Positions 54,487 to 62,892 of a DNA stretch of 64,000 nt are shown here, one piece after another. Position numbers and translations under genes: made by a program. The stretch is from assembly GCA_934254985.1 (NCBI GenBank), contig CAKQMS010000008.1, forward strand, positions 1 through 64,000, given 5' to 3'. The stretch's first letter is position 1. Each line of letters starts with the position of its first letter. The notes below the pieces were generated by a model. It searched no databases, was not told the DNA's origin, and saw nothing but the letters and a program-made list of their open reading frames with translations. This DNA is from an uncultured Prevotella sp. (GTDB lineage: Bacteria > Bacteroidota > Bacteroidia > Bacteroidales > Bacteroidaceae).

Positions 54487-56367
54487 TTAAAAATTATCCG
54501 TTTTATGTTTCTTTATATATTCATACAATTTCTTATAAAACTCATGATGAGCAAGAGTTTCGTGGTCGCCAATGATGATAAGCTTTGAACGAGCACGAGT
54601 CATGGCAACATTCATACGACGCAAATCGCGCAAAAAGCCTATCTGTCCATCGTTGTTGCTACGCACAAGAGAAACTATGATAACATCTCGCTCCTGACCT
54701 TGGAAACCATCTACGGTATTTACCGACAACAGATGACGGAAAGGCTTGAAGAAAGTTTCTTTCTTGATAAGGTGACGAAGATACTGCACCTGTGCACGAT
54801 AAGGCGAAATAATACCTACATCGATGCTCTCGTCGAGGATACGCTGTTTGCCTATTTTCTCGAAATAAGCCTGCAAAAGTTCCATCACCTGGCGTGCTTC
54901 CACCTTATTTATTCGTCCGAAAGTCTCGCCAACAAAGGTTTCGCCAACGGTTTCATCATCGTTGGCTACATCGTCTACCCATTCTATAGGAGTATCATAG
55001 TCGAGGATTCCACGATGTGCAGTTATTGGAGCCGCCTTCACCTTGCCATCATAGAACCACGAGCTTGAGAAACGCATTATCTCCTCGTTCATACGATATT
55101 GAGTATCGAGAAGCGTCACCACTTCTGGTTTGCTATACACGATGCGTTCCATAAGAGTTTTTCCTAATCCTGCCTTTAGTGCAGCAATACTCTTTACCGT
55201 TGGTGGCAACTGACAATGGTCGCCAGCAAGAATCACACGGTTTGCTCTTCGTATGGCTATCCAGCAAGCAGGCTCGAGCGCCTGGGCTGCTTCATCGATG
55301 AAGAGTGTGGAATAATGCTGACCATCAAGTATCTTGTTTGATGCTCCTACCAATGTAGAAGCAATAACACGAGCCTGACCAAAGAGGTCGGCATTGATAG
55401 AAATCTCCAATTCAGTAGCACGACTCCTAAGACGATCCATCTTCTGATGCCAATTCTCAGTTCTACCCTTTCGCTGCATACGCAACTCACGAATGGCTTT
55501 GCGTATAGCCCAAAGTTGTGAATAATCAGGGTGAGCCTCGAAACGGCGCTCATAAGTGAAGCCAAGCATCTTATCGTTGACACGAGTAGGATTACCTATA
55601 CGCAACACGTTTATTCCACGGTCTACCAGCTGTTCACTTATCCAGTCGACAGCCATATTGCTCTGTGCACATACCAGTACCTGACTTTCGCGAGCCAATG
55701 TCTCGTTGATAGCTTCAACAAGAGTTGTAGTCTTGCCAGTTCCAGGAGGTCCGTGAACAATGGCAACATCCTTTGCACGCAACACCTCGTTGACAGCATG
55801 TTGCTGAGTGGCATTGAGCCAAGGAAGCGAAATATCAGAGAATGAGAATGTGGCTGCAGGAACCTTTGATGCAAACAAGTCGCGAAGATAAGCCAACCTG
55901 CCATTCTTAGCTTTGATAACTCTGTCTAAAGCATCAAACATAGCACGATAGCTTGTTTCGTCAAACGATAGTTGTACACCCAAACCTTCTACCTGCATCA
56001 ACGATGCGGCACTATCAGCAGAAGGCAACACAACAAGCATGCGATTGCCATCAACATAAGAAACGTTGGCTGATATATTATAATAATGTGGCTTATCACC
56101 ATTAATGCTGAAAAACATCAATGGCTTGCCATATTCAAAATTATGATCAGTATCCTCGTCGGCATTTCTAAATACTTCTATCACATACTGGTTTAAGGAA
56201 TTATAAAAAGCCTTGCCAGTAGTAATAGGAAACCATGCATCGCCACGCTTAACTTTGCGTTGCAATCCCATGGTTTCAGCAAGCTTTTTGAAAGCCTCAC
56301 GCTCAGCGGCATGCTCCATTTCGAGCAATATGCGCTGCTGCATCAACATTTGGATTGAATTATTCAT
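54487..56367 (-). CDS. SF1 DNA/RNA helicase (SMUBP2/Upf1-like)
   Basis: 626 aa. N-terminal ~180 residues form the Upf1-like 1B barrel region. Motifs: Walker A at residues 206-213 ('HGPPGTGKTTTLVEAI'), Ia 'VLVCAQSNMAVDWI', II 'TLFIDEAAQALEPACWIAI', III 'VILAGDHCQLPPTVKS', IV 'TLLDTQYRMNEEIMRF', V 'SVNTVDGFQGQERDVIIVSLVRSN' and VI 'RRMNVAMTRARSKLIIIGD'. 5'-3' helicase of the SF1B group; the role in Bacteroidetes is not established. A TACTTTTG -7 box lies only 5 bases before the ATG, so the transcript may be leaderless or start at the next Met (residue 7). Confidence 0.92.
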   Translation of the reverse strand: MNNSIQMLMQQRILLEMEHAAEREAFKKLAETMGLQRKVKRGDAWFPITTGKAFYNSLNQYVIEVFRNADEDTDHNFEYGKPLMFFSINGDKPHYYNISANVSYVDGNRMLVVLPSADSAASLMQVEGLGVQLSFDETSYRAMFDALDRVIKAKNGRLAYLRDLFASKVPAATFSFSDISLPWLNATQQHAVNEVLRAKDVAIVHGPPGTGKTTTLVEAINETLARESQVLVCAQSNMAVDWISEQLVDRGINVLRIGNPTRVNDKMLGFTYERRFEAHPDYSQLWAIRKAIRELRMQRKGRTENWHQKMDRLRSRATELEISINADLFGQARVIASTLVGASNKILDGQHYSTLFIDEAAQALEPACWIAIRRANRVILAGDHCQLPPTVKSIAALKAGLGKTLMERIVYSKPEVVTLLDTQYRMNEEIMRFSSSWFYDGKVKAAPITAHRGILDYDTPIEWVDDVANDDETVGETFVGETFGRINKVEARQVMELLQAYFEKIGKQRILDESIDVGIISPYRAQVQYLRHLIKKETFFKPFRHLLSVNTVDGFQGQERDVIIVSLVRSNNDGQIGFLRDLRRMNVAMTRARSKLIIIGDHETLAHHEFYKKLYEYIKKHKTDNF

Positions 56368-56369
56368 AG

Positions 56370-56396
56370 TACAAAAGTAGTGTAAGTGAGTGGAAT
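56370..56396 (-). repeat. Promoter-module repeat copy before the helicase gene
   Basis: Minus-strand ATTCCACTCACTTACACTAC followed by TTTTGTA: the same module as 39474-39501. Contains the -7 box TACTTTTG (56372-56379) reading into the helicase. Confidence 0.65.
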
Positions 56397-56450
56397 ATCA
56401 AAAGAAAATACGAAGTTTTTCTTTTGGATTCCCGAACGCAACCTACTTTA

Positions 56451-56477
56451 TTAAAAAGTAGTGTAAGTGAGCGGAAT
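56451..56477 (-). repeat. Promoter-module repeat copy, second in tandem
   Basis: Minus-strand ATTCCGCTCACTTACACTAC followed by TTTTTAA; lies ~80 bp from the previous copy in the same orientation, with the final G of the -7 box lost. Confidence 0.6.
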
Positions 56478-56493
56478 AACAAAAGAAATTGCT

Positions 56494-56501
56494 TACTTTT
56501 G
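56494..56501 (+). promoter_or_regulatory. Candidate -7 box for the FecE-like ATPase
   Basis: TACTTTTG 39 bases before the ATG at 56541. Confidence 0.5.
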
Positions 56502-56516
56502 CATATTACTTATAAG

Positions 56517-56538
56517 TTATCCACATATATTATCCACA
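56517..56538 (+). promoter_or_regulatory. Two perfect DnaA boxes in the leader of the FecE-like gene
   Basis: TTATCCACA at 56517-56525 and 56530-56538, 13 bases apart on centre-to-centre spacing and same orientation, between the -7 box and the start codon. Confidence 0.6.
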
Positions 56539-56540
56539 TA

Positions 56541-57281
56541 ATGTCTATAACAATACACAATTTAGCAATAGGCTACGGCAAGAAAACAGTAGCCACCAAC
56601 CTTAACGCAGAATTTAAGGATGGCGAGCTAACATGCTTATTAGGTCCTAACGGTATAGGAAAATCTACTTTCCTACGAACCATCATGGGTATACAGCCAC
56701 CATTGGCTGGCGACATTATATATAATAATGGTGGAAAAGACATAGAACTAAAAAATATGTCGCAAAAGGATATTGCACGAATGGTAAGCATAGTGCTAAC
56801 AGATAAACCAGACGTTGGCAATATCACGGTAGAAGAAATAGTAAGCATGGGCAGAAACCCATATACAGGCTTCTGGGGAACGCTGAATGAAGAAGATAAA
56901 CAGATTGTGGAAAAAACTGTGAATATCGTTGGATTATCGAGATATATGAAGACTCCAATAGGTCAGCTCAGCGATGGAGAACGACAGAAGATAATGACTG
57001 CCAAAGCCTTGGCTCAAGAAACTCCTATCATACTCCTTGACGAACCTACATCGTTTCTTGATTTCCAAAGCAAGGTGGAAATGATGAAACTACTAAGAGA
57101 TCTTGCACACGATATGGAGAAAACAATAGTGCTCTCCACCCACGACCTGATGCTTGCCGAAAAGATGGGCGACAAACTATGGTGGATGGAGAGCACTCTG
57201 CAACCTATAAGCAAGGATAGATTAGCCAATTATCTTACTGATGTCCTCGATACTACGGTCGAAAGGACCCGAATGCTCTAA
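56541..57281 (+). CDS. ABC transporter ATPase, FecE/iron-siderophore type
   Basis: 247 aa. The frame opens at 56424, but ATG at 56541 (MSITIHNLAIGYGKKTVATNLNAEF) is the ABC start. Walker A 'LGPNGIGKSTFLRTIMG', signature 'QLSDGERQKIMTAKAL' (LSDGE variant), Walker B 'IILLDEPTSFLD', H-loop 'VLSTHDLM'. The pattern matches the ATPases of Fe3+-siderophore/heme/B12 importers. No permease or binding-protein gene is adjacent, so its partners must be encoded elsewhere. The 3' end overlaps the convergent PfkB gene by 60 bases. Confidence 0.9.
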   Translation: MSITIHNLAIGYGKKTVATNLNAEFKDGELTCLLGPNGIGKSTFLRTIMGIQPPLAGDIIYNNGGKDIELKNMSQKDIARMVSIVLTDKPDVGNITVEEIVSMGRNPYTGFWGTLNEEDKQIVEKTVNIVGLSRYMKTPIGQLSDGERQKIMTAKALAQETPIILLDEPTSFLDFQSKVEMMKLLRDLAHDMEKTIVLSTHDLMLAEKMGDKLWWMESTLQPISKDRLANYLTDVLDTTVERTRML

Positions 57282-58091
57282 CTTTAATGTACACATGGCA
57301 GCAGCAAACTTTCCTGCCTCTTCTACTCCTATGCCTTGTGAACGACAATAGAGATAACCTGTAGAATAAGTATCACCACAACCTGTGGCATCAACCAATT
57401 CTGTAGGCTTATAGGCAGGAATCTCATAGAATTTGCCATCGAAATATATAAGTGATCCATAGCTGCCAAGAGTTATCACCACTTCTTTTACTCCAAGTTC
57501 GTGGAGAGCCAACGCCACGGTACGAGGATTCTTATATGATGTGATAACTTCCATTTCGTGTTCGTTGAGCTTCAGAATGTCTGTACAAGTAAGAATATCT
57601 TTCTTGTCTTTCCACTCTATAGCATGAACACTCTCGCCACGAACCTCACGAAGATATCCTTGAACATCTATTGATATTTGTCCCTTTGTAGAAAGATACT
57701 TCACTACCTCAGTACTAAAATCATCGTTGAGCAATGTGCCAAGGTGGAATATCTTGGCATCAAGCTTTCTTACTTCGTCCATGGTAAAAGGATCAGCCTT
57801 TGCCAACACACGTTGGGTACGGTTGTTGGAATTCTCACCATATTTATTTTCAAAGTATACAGTATGCTCACTATCATGGCACACAACCTCGATTCCTGCC
57901 TGACGCATACGCTCTACCTCTGCCATATCTTCCTTGGCAACCTTTGTAACAAGTTGGAACGAAGCCTTTGGTGGTAGCTGATTCATACCCCACGCCATAT
58001 AAAAAGATGTGCCACCTGCCATATAAACAGTATTGCGAGGAGTAACTATCTTATCTTTTGTAATATGTCCGATACAACAAATATCTTTCAT
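57222..58091 (-). CDS. PfkB-family sugar/nucleoside kinase
   Basis: 289 aa ribokinase-fold kinase. N-terminal 'CCIGHITKDKIVTPRNTVYMAGGTSFYMAWGMNQL' with the GG motif, and C-terminal anion-hole signature 'ELVDATGCGDTYSTGYLYCRSQG' (catalytic Asp in DATGCGD). Substrate not predictable; the Gly-rich N-terminus and 'VVKYLSTKGQISIDVQGYLREV' resemble the poorly studied Bacteroidetes PfkB group. Its tail overlaps the FecE-like gene on the other strand by 60 bases. Promoter at 58161. Confidence 0.9.
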   Translation of the reverse strand: MKDICCIGHITKDKIVTPRNTVYMAGGTSFYMAWGMNQLPPKASFQLVTKVAKEDMAEVERMRQAGIEVVCHDSEHTVYFENKYGENSNNRTQRVLAKADPFTMDEVRKLDAKIFHLGTLLNDDFSTEVVKYLSTKGQISIDVQGYLREVRGESVHAIEWKDKKDILTCTDILKLNEHEMEVITSYKNPRTVALALHELGVKEVVITLGSYGSLIYFDGKFYEIPAYKPTELVDATGCGDTYSTGYLYCRSQGIGVEEAGKFAAAMCTLKLEHSGPFDRSIEDISKIIG

Positions 58092-58160
58092 TATAAGTTT
58101 TATTGGTTTTGTTTGTTTGCAATATCATGGCTACATAGTTAGTAACATAGATTGCAACTG

Positions 58161-58168
58161 CAAAAGTA
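58161..58168 (-). promoter_or_regulatory. Candidate -7 box for the PfkB kinase
   Basis: Minus strand TACTTTTG, 69 bases upstream of the ATG at 58091. Confidence 0.5.
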
Positions 58169-58215
58169 ACAAAAATAATTCATATAGAATAGTTTTTATC
58201 ACAAACATCATTTAT

Positions 58216-58468
58216 TTATCCACAAATATTGGAAAAAAACTGTAGATAACTCTGTTAATATCTATGTTGATATCCACAGCTTTCGATAAGAGCATATGGA
58301 GATTATGGATATCCACATGGTTTTAAAGTGCTTTTAAGCAACTTTTCAACTAAAAAACAACAGAAAAAGATATAAACTTATTAACTTTGCACCGAAAGTG
58401 GATAATGTTGATAAAGTGTCTATCTAATCATATATCAATAAGAAGATATTATAGCTGTATGTAGATAA
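58216..58468. other. AT-rich intergenic region with a cluster of DnaA-box-like motifs
   Basis: The 503-bp gap between PfkB and nadA has one perfect TTATCCACA (58216-58224) and near matches with one change: ATATCCACA at 58270 and 58309, AGTGGATAA at 58397 (reverse) and TGTAGATAA at 58241 and 58460 (reverse). The surroundings are strongly AT-rich. This could be a replication-origin-like or DnaA-regulated region. No ORF of credit lies here. Confidence 0.45.
58382..58389 (+). promoter_or_regulatory. Candidate -7 box for nadA
   Basis: TAACTTTG, 205 bases upstream of the nadA ATG. If used, nadA has a ~200-nt leader; no NAD-sensing motif was recognised. Confidence 0.4.
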
Positions 58469-58594
58469 GACATTATAAAAGGTTGAAAACTTAATATGCA
58501 AATTTTTTGTTGTAAAGTTACCAACTTATCAACGGCATATCATACTATTCATCTTTTTTTTCTTTTTAAATAAATAAAAGTATAATAATAATAT

Positions 58595-59584
58595 ATGGTG
58601 AAGAAAGAGTGGAAAGATAAAGGTTTCGTAGACGAAGCTGTCGACAAAGCCATTGATCTGAAGAAAGAGATACGCAGACTTTGCGAAGAGAAGAATGCGA
58701 TAATCCTTGCACACTACTATACCGTAGGCGATGTGCAAGACGTAGCCGACTTTGTTGGCGACTCATTGGCGTTGGCTCGTAAGGCTGCTAACACCGATGC
58801 TAAGGTTATGGTGATGTGTGGTGTACATTTCATGGCTGAGACTTGCAAACTCTTGAGCCCTGAGAAGACTGTGCTTTGTCCAGACCTTAATGCTGGTTGT
58901 TCGCTTGCCGACTCATGCAAGGCTGAAGACTTGAAGAAGTTTAAGGACGAGCATCCTGGATACCAGGTGATAAGTTATGTGAATACCACAGCTGCAGTAA
59001 AGGCGTTGACAGATGTTGTCGTTACAAGTGGTAATGCCAAGAAGGTGGTAGACAAGCTTCCTGAGGGCGACAATTACATCTTTGGTCCAGACTACAACCT
59101 CGGTAGCTATATCAACGAAGTTACGGGCAGAAAGATGCTTCTATGGAATGGTGGTTGCCATGTTCATGAGCGCTTCTCGGTAGCAGCCATAGCAAAGCTC
59201 AAGGAGGAACATCCTGATGCTATCGTAATGGCTCACTTGGAATGTAAGGGTCCTGTTATTGCTGCAGCCGAAATAGTAGGTAGCACAGCCACTATGCTTG
59301 ATTATGCCAAGCAGAACCCTACAAAGGAGTTTATCGTGGCTACAGAGGCTGGTATATTGCACGAAATGCAACGTTCGTGTCCTGATGCTAAGTTCTATCC
59401 TGTACCACCAGAAGTTAGTGAGGGCGGCTTAGGATGCTCATGCAACGAATGTCAGTATATGAAGCTCAATACCTTGGAAAAGATTTACAACACCTTGAAA
59501 TATGAATGGCCAACAGTAGATGTTGACCAAGAGGTTGCCAAGGATGCTGTAAAGCCTATCTTGAGAATGCTTGAGCTAAGCTAA
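58595..59584 (+). CDS. nadA: Quinolinate synthase NadA
   Basis: Condenses iminoaspartate with DHAP to quinolinate in de novo NAD synthesis, using a [4Fe-4S] cluster. 'ILAHYYTVGDVQDVADFVGDSLALAR', 'MVMCGVHFMAETCKLLSPEKTVLCPDLNAGCSLADSC', 'FGPDYNLGSYI', 'GGCHVHERFS', 'HLECKGPVI', 'FIVATEAGILHEM' and 'CSCNECQYMKLNTLEKIY' hold the cluster cysteines and substrate residues. 329 aa, normal. Monocistronic, with a terminator right after. nadB and nadC are not in the window. Confidence 0.97.
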   Translation: MVKKEWKDKGFVDEAVDKAIDLKKEIRRLCEEKNAIILAHYYTVGDVQDVADFVGDSLALARKAANTDAKVMVMCGVHFMAETCKLLSPEKTVLCPDLNAGCSLADSCKAEDLKKFKDEHPGYQVISYVNTTAAVKALTDVVVTSGNAKKVVDKLPEGDNYIFGPDYNLGSYINEVTGRKMLLWNGGCHVHERFSVAAIAKLKEEHPDAIVMAHLECKGPVIAAAEIVGSTATMLDYAKQNPTKEFIVATEAGILHEMQRSCPDAKFYPVPPEVSEGGLGCSCNECQYMKLNTLEKIYNTLKYEWPTVDVDQEVAKDAVKPILRMLELS

Positions 59585-59607
59585 AAGATAATTCAGAAAA
59601 CAAAATA

Positions 59608-59645
59608 AAAATGGGGATACGCCAATTGTAGCATATCCCCATTTT
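59608..59645. terminator. Bidirectional terminator between nadA and the GT-C protein gene
   Basis: AAAATGGGGATA / TATCCCCATTTT, a 12-bp perfect stem around a 14-base loop, with A- and T-rich flanks on both sides. Confidence 0.85.
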
Positions 59646-59649
59646 ATAT

Positions 59650-60867
59650 TCATGGAGCTGTTTTTTTATTATATATTTTTTGATTTATGCTGTATGCTAC
59701 GTTTATTATTATAAATGGCATAAACGGAATGTGAAATCTAGCTTCTCCGTGCCCTACTAAAGCAATAAATAAAGTTCCTATGGCAAATATAAGCCAAGTT
59801 AATGATAAGACCTTCCTTGTTTGTCGATAGCTTAATAAGAAAATGCTCATGAGTACATAATAATAAATTAAATTGTATAATGTTAACCATTGTGCAAAAT
59901 TATAATGTGGAAATTCTTTAAACAATGATACCATAGATAGAGAATTATACATATATTTACTGTTTTTATCTTTTTTATTAAGAAAAGCACACATATTTAT
60001 ATTATCAGAAATATATGTTTTGTATACCTTGACAGGTATTTGCTTAATGTATTCAATTTTATTTTCTTTAAACCAACATAAAAACATATCTTTCCAAATT
60101 TTATCTTTTTCAGAGTAGGTAAATTGTTGATTATCTGTTACCCTCATTGGTTCTACTCCTTTTTTTGATGGATCATTATCCCAATGATATTGAGCTAATG
60201 CCATCCAACCTGTTTTTGCTTTATAAATAAATTGTCCTTTAGATATGTAATTACTAAAGCCTATACAACATATAACTATAGAGTATGTAATGCATAATTT
60301 GAAATATGCTTTATAATTTTTGATGTTACTAATAATGTAAGCTAATATAAAGATAATAGCTATTGGTCTGAAGTAGTCTGCAAATCCAAATAGTATACCT
60401 CCCGCAAGATATTTTTTATAGAGACAGGCATATATACCAAATAAAATGCAAAAAACAAAAGGTATTTCGCTAAGCAGGCTTGTTGCTTCGCCATAATTTG
60501 CAGGATAGAAAACAGCGATGATAATAGCTAAGTAAGCAATATGCTTATTGAACCATTTTAGAGCTATCAAATATATAAGTAGTATTATTCCACTTTTTAG
60601 AATGGTGTAAAATAGTAAAATTGGCACTATTGAGTCAAAATATTTTAGTGAAAAAGCCACCATATTAATAGCACCAATATTCCATAAGAAAGGGAGTGTA
60701 TAAAGTTCTTCTTTTGCAGGATAATATTGTCCATAATTTAGTGATGCTTGTGCACAATTTATATATCCTTGGCTATCGGGATAAGGGGTGTATCCGAAGC
60801 AAAGTAATATTATGAATTGAATTAGAGTATAAATACCTATTATATAGGTTATTTTTTTTTTCATCAT
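59650..60867 (-). CDS. Multi-pass membrane protein, GT-C glycosyltransferase-like
   Basis: 405 aa, about nine to ten membrane helices. An acidic loop right after the first helix, 'CFGYTPYPDSQGYINCAQ', has the Asp-containing early loop of GT-C enzymes such as ArnT or PMT, and the end 'LVGHGEARFHIPFMPFIIINVAYSINQK' is the 'GxxEARFhhPhhPhh' ending common to Bacteroidetes GT39/GT83-like proteins. It may attach a sugar from a polyprenyl phosphate. Low-GC codon use. Starts 3 bp after the porZ stop, so it belongs to that operon. Confidence 0.75.
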   Translation of the reverse strand: MMKKKITYIIGIYTLIQFIILLCFGYTPYPDSQGYINCAQASLNYGQYYPAKEELYTLPFLWNIGAINMVAFSLKYFDSIVPILLFYTILKSGIILLIYLIALKWFNKHIAYLAIIIAVFYPANYGEATSLLSEIPFVFCILFGIYACLYKKYLAGGILFGFADYFRPIAIIFILAYIISNIKNYKAYFKLCITYSIVICCIGFSNYISKGQFIYKAKTGWMALAQYHWDNDPSKKGVEPMRVTDNQQFTYSEKDKIWKDMFLCWFKENKIEYIKQIPVKVYKTYISDNINMCAFLNKKDKNSKYMYNSLSMVSLFKEFPHYNFAQWLTLYNLIYYYVLMSIFLLSYRQTRKVLSLTWLIFAIGTLFIALVGHGEARFHIPFMPFIIINVAYSINQKIYNKKTAP

Positions 60868-60870
60868 ATT

Positions 60871-62892
60871 TTATTTAACTATTGCTATTTTACAAACGGT
60901 TCCTTTTTCGCCACTCTGTGTGGCAGTTTCAACCATATATATACCACTAGCTACTTTTACCCCTTTTTGGTCTCTACCATCCCAAGTATATGTTCCTCCA
61001 TTACTTCTGCCACTATTGATAATTACCCCATTTGATGTTACTATTTTTATATCTGCGTTAAATGTTAATCCTATGATAGTAATAAGCCCAGTATAATCTG
61101 GGCGTACAGGGTTAGGATAAGCCCATACATTGTCTTTTGTCATTTCATTGTTAGTTTCTGTTGCATCACTCATATATGAACAAAGACCTTTTGCAGTACC
61201 AAAGTAAACCTCACCAGTTACATCATTGATAGCTATGGATTCTATACTATTAGAGAGAAGGGGACTATTAGCAGAGGTAAAATGCTTAATTTGAGTCAGA
61301 TTATCAGAACTTATAAGATACACTCCATTATTGTTTGTTCCAAACCATTTTCTATTTCCTTTGTCAATAGACATACAAGTTATATCTACTCCATTTAATA
61401 AATAGTCTGCATAGTTAGTACCATCATTTCGTGGTACTTTTACTTGAGTAAGAATAGGCGAATTGGAATATATTTCTGTGCGTGGTATATATAAAGGACC
61501 AGCATCAGTACCTATCCATATATTATTGTCTAGATCTTCTTTTATACAACGTACGTAATTGATAATTACATTTGTGTTGTCTTCGTTTATGAATGGACTT
61601 CTAAATACTTTGATTCCATCTGTTTCTGTTTGATAACAAACAACAGCAGGATCTCCTGAATTGTTGTTGACAAACCATAATAATCCATAGCTGTCTTGCA
61701 TTAATCCTACCATGGAAGGAAGACTATTATTATTTCCCATCAACTCTTTATGTTTATGGGATATGAATTCTCTATTAGAGTTAAGTTCTATAATTGAGTT
61801 GTTTTTAGCTTGACTATTAAGTAGCCACAATGAGCCCTTTTTGTCAGTCAATAAACTATGTACGAGAACATAGTCGTTTCCTAATATATTATTTCTATCA
61901 ACAGCTCCCTCCAATATGCTGTTGTCTTTATTATAATATTTTATTAGTTTATTATCTATAAATTCATATAATCCTGTTCTTCCAGATGCATATACATGTC
62001 TAGGATCTAGAATATCTGGTTCAACACAATTTATGTCCATATAACTATATCCTGTAATAGAATCTAGTTTGTCTTGAAAAATATTCCATTCATTGTCATT
62101 TAATACTTGAATTATTCCAGGTCGATTTTCTGAAACTATTCCTGATAAAAATGCTCCTCCGCAAGTATACAATTGTCCATAGGCAAACTTCATATTCCAA
62201 AAGTAGTTATACTTTGGACCGCCTGGCTTTAATGTCTTTACTATATTAAATAGTTCGGTTTTATCTTCTGTCTTCTGAGCTGTATAGTTAGCTGTTCGCT
62301 TCCAGTTGTTCTTATCGAGCATGTTTTGGCTCATGCTGCAAGTATATGTGCCATTTCTCTTAGAAGCGGCATAGATGGTATTATTATTTATATAGCAATA
62401 GTCTACGTTGATACCTATATTATATGTATTGCTTATCTCGCAATTTTCCATATTCACGTCAACGATACCAAAGGCAGTAGCCAACAAGGCGTGCTTACCA
62501 TATATATATATGTTGTTTACTGTCTTGTCTCCTGTCATCGATTTAGAATAATAGTCAGGGATGTTAACAATATCGCTATTGCCATACATTATGTCGATAT
62601 TGGCATTATCATAAACTATTATAAGGTTTTTGGTATTCTTATTCCATTTGATATGCGAGATGGTACAATCCGACAATCCATTCACTTTATCAAAGGTCTG
62701 AAGGCTTTGGTCGTTGGTATTATATGTGTATAATCCGTTGGAAGCCAATACATATAGTATATTGCCACTACCCTTCTCTATTTCTGTAGGCTCATAGTAT
62801 GAAAGATAGTTTTTCCATGTTCCTATGCCATTAGCAAGCATAGAAACTGTGGATAATAATATGATGATGAATGCTAAAGCTATTTTTTTCAT
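60871..62892 (-). CDS. porZ: PorZ-like type IX secretion surface component
   Basis: 673 aa. Signal peptide 'MKKIALAFIIILLSTVSMLANG', then two seven-bladed propeller-like regions of two-component-regulator-propeller repeats: 'GIGTWKNYLSYYEPTEIEKGSGNILYVLASNGLYTYNTNDQSLQTF' (typical PorZ opening), 'KGSLWLLNSQ', 'YGLLWFVNNNSG', 'NNIWIGTDAGPLYIP' and 'NRKWFGTNNNGVYLI'. The C-terminal 'WAYPNPVRPDYTGLITIIGL...GGTYTWDGRDQKGVKVASGIYMVETATQSGEKGTVCKIAIVK' is the T9SS CTD. In P. gingivalis PorZ is part of the attachment complex that joins anionic LPS to cargo. Starts 4 bases inside the GT2 stop. Confidence 0.85.
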   Translation of the reverse strand: MKKIALAFIIILLSTVSMLANGIGTWKNYLSYYEPTEIEKGSGNILYVLASNGLYTYNTNDQSLQTFDKVNGLSDCTISHIKWNKNTKNLIIVYDNANIDIMYGNSDIVNIPDYYSKSMTGDKTVNNIYIYGKHALLATAFGIVDVNMENCEISNTYNIGINVDYCYINNNTIYAASKRNGTYTCSMSQNMLDKNNWKRTANYTAQKTEDKTELFNIVKTLKPGGPKYNYFWNMKFAYGQLYTCGGAFLSGIVSENRPGIIQVLNDNEWNIFQDKLDSITGYSYMDINCVEPDILDPRHVYASGRTGLYEFIDNKLIKYYNKDNSILEGAVDRNNILGNDYVLVHSLLTDKKGSLWLLNSQAKNNSIIELNSNREFISHKHKELMGNNNSLPSMVGLMQDSYGLLWFVNNNSGDPAVVCYQTETDGIKVFRSPFINEDNTNVIINYVRCIKEDLDNNIWIGTDAGPLYIPRTEIYSNSPILTQVKVPRNDGTNYADYLLNGVDITCMSIDKGNRKWFGTNNNGVYLISSDNLTQIKHFTSANSPLLSNSIESIAINDVTGEVYFGTAKGLCSYMSDATETNNEMTKDNVWAYPNPVRPDYTGLITIIGLTFNADIKIVTSNGVIINSGRSNGGTYTWDGRDQKGVKVASGIYMVETATQSGEKGTVCKIAIVK

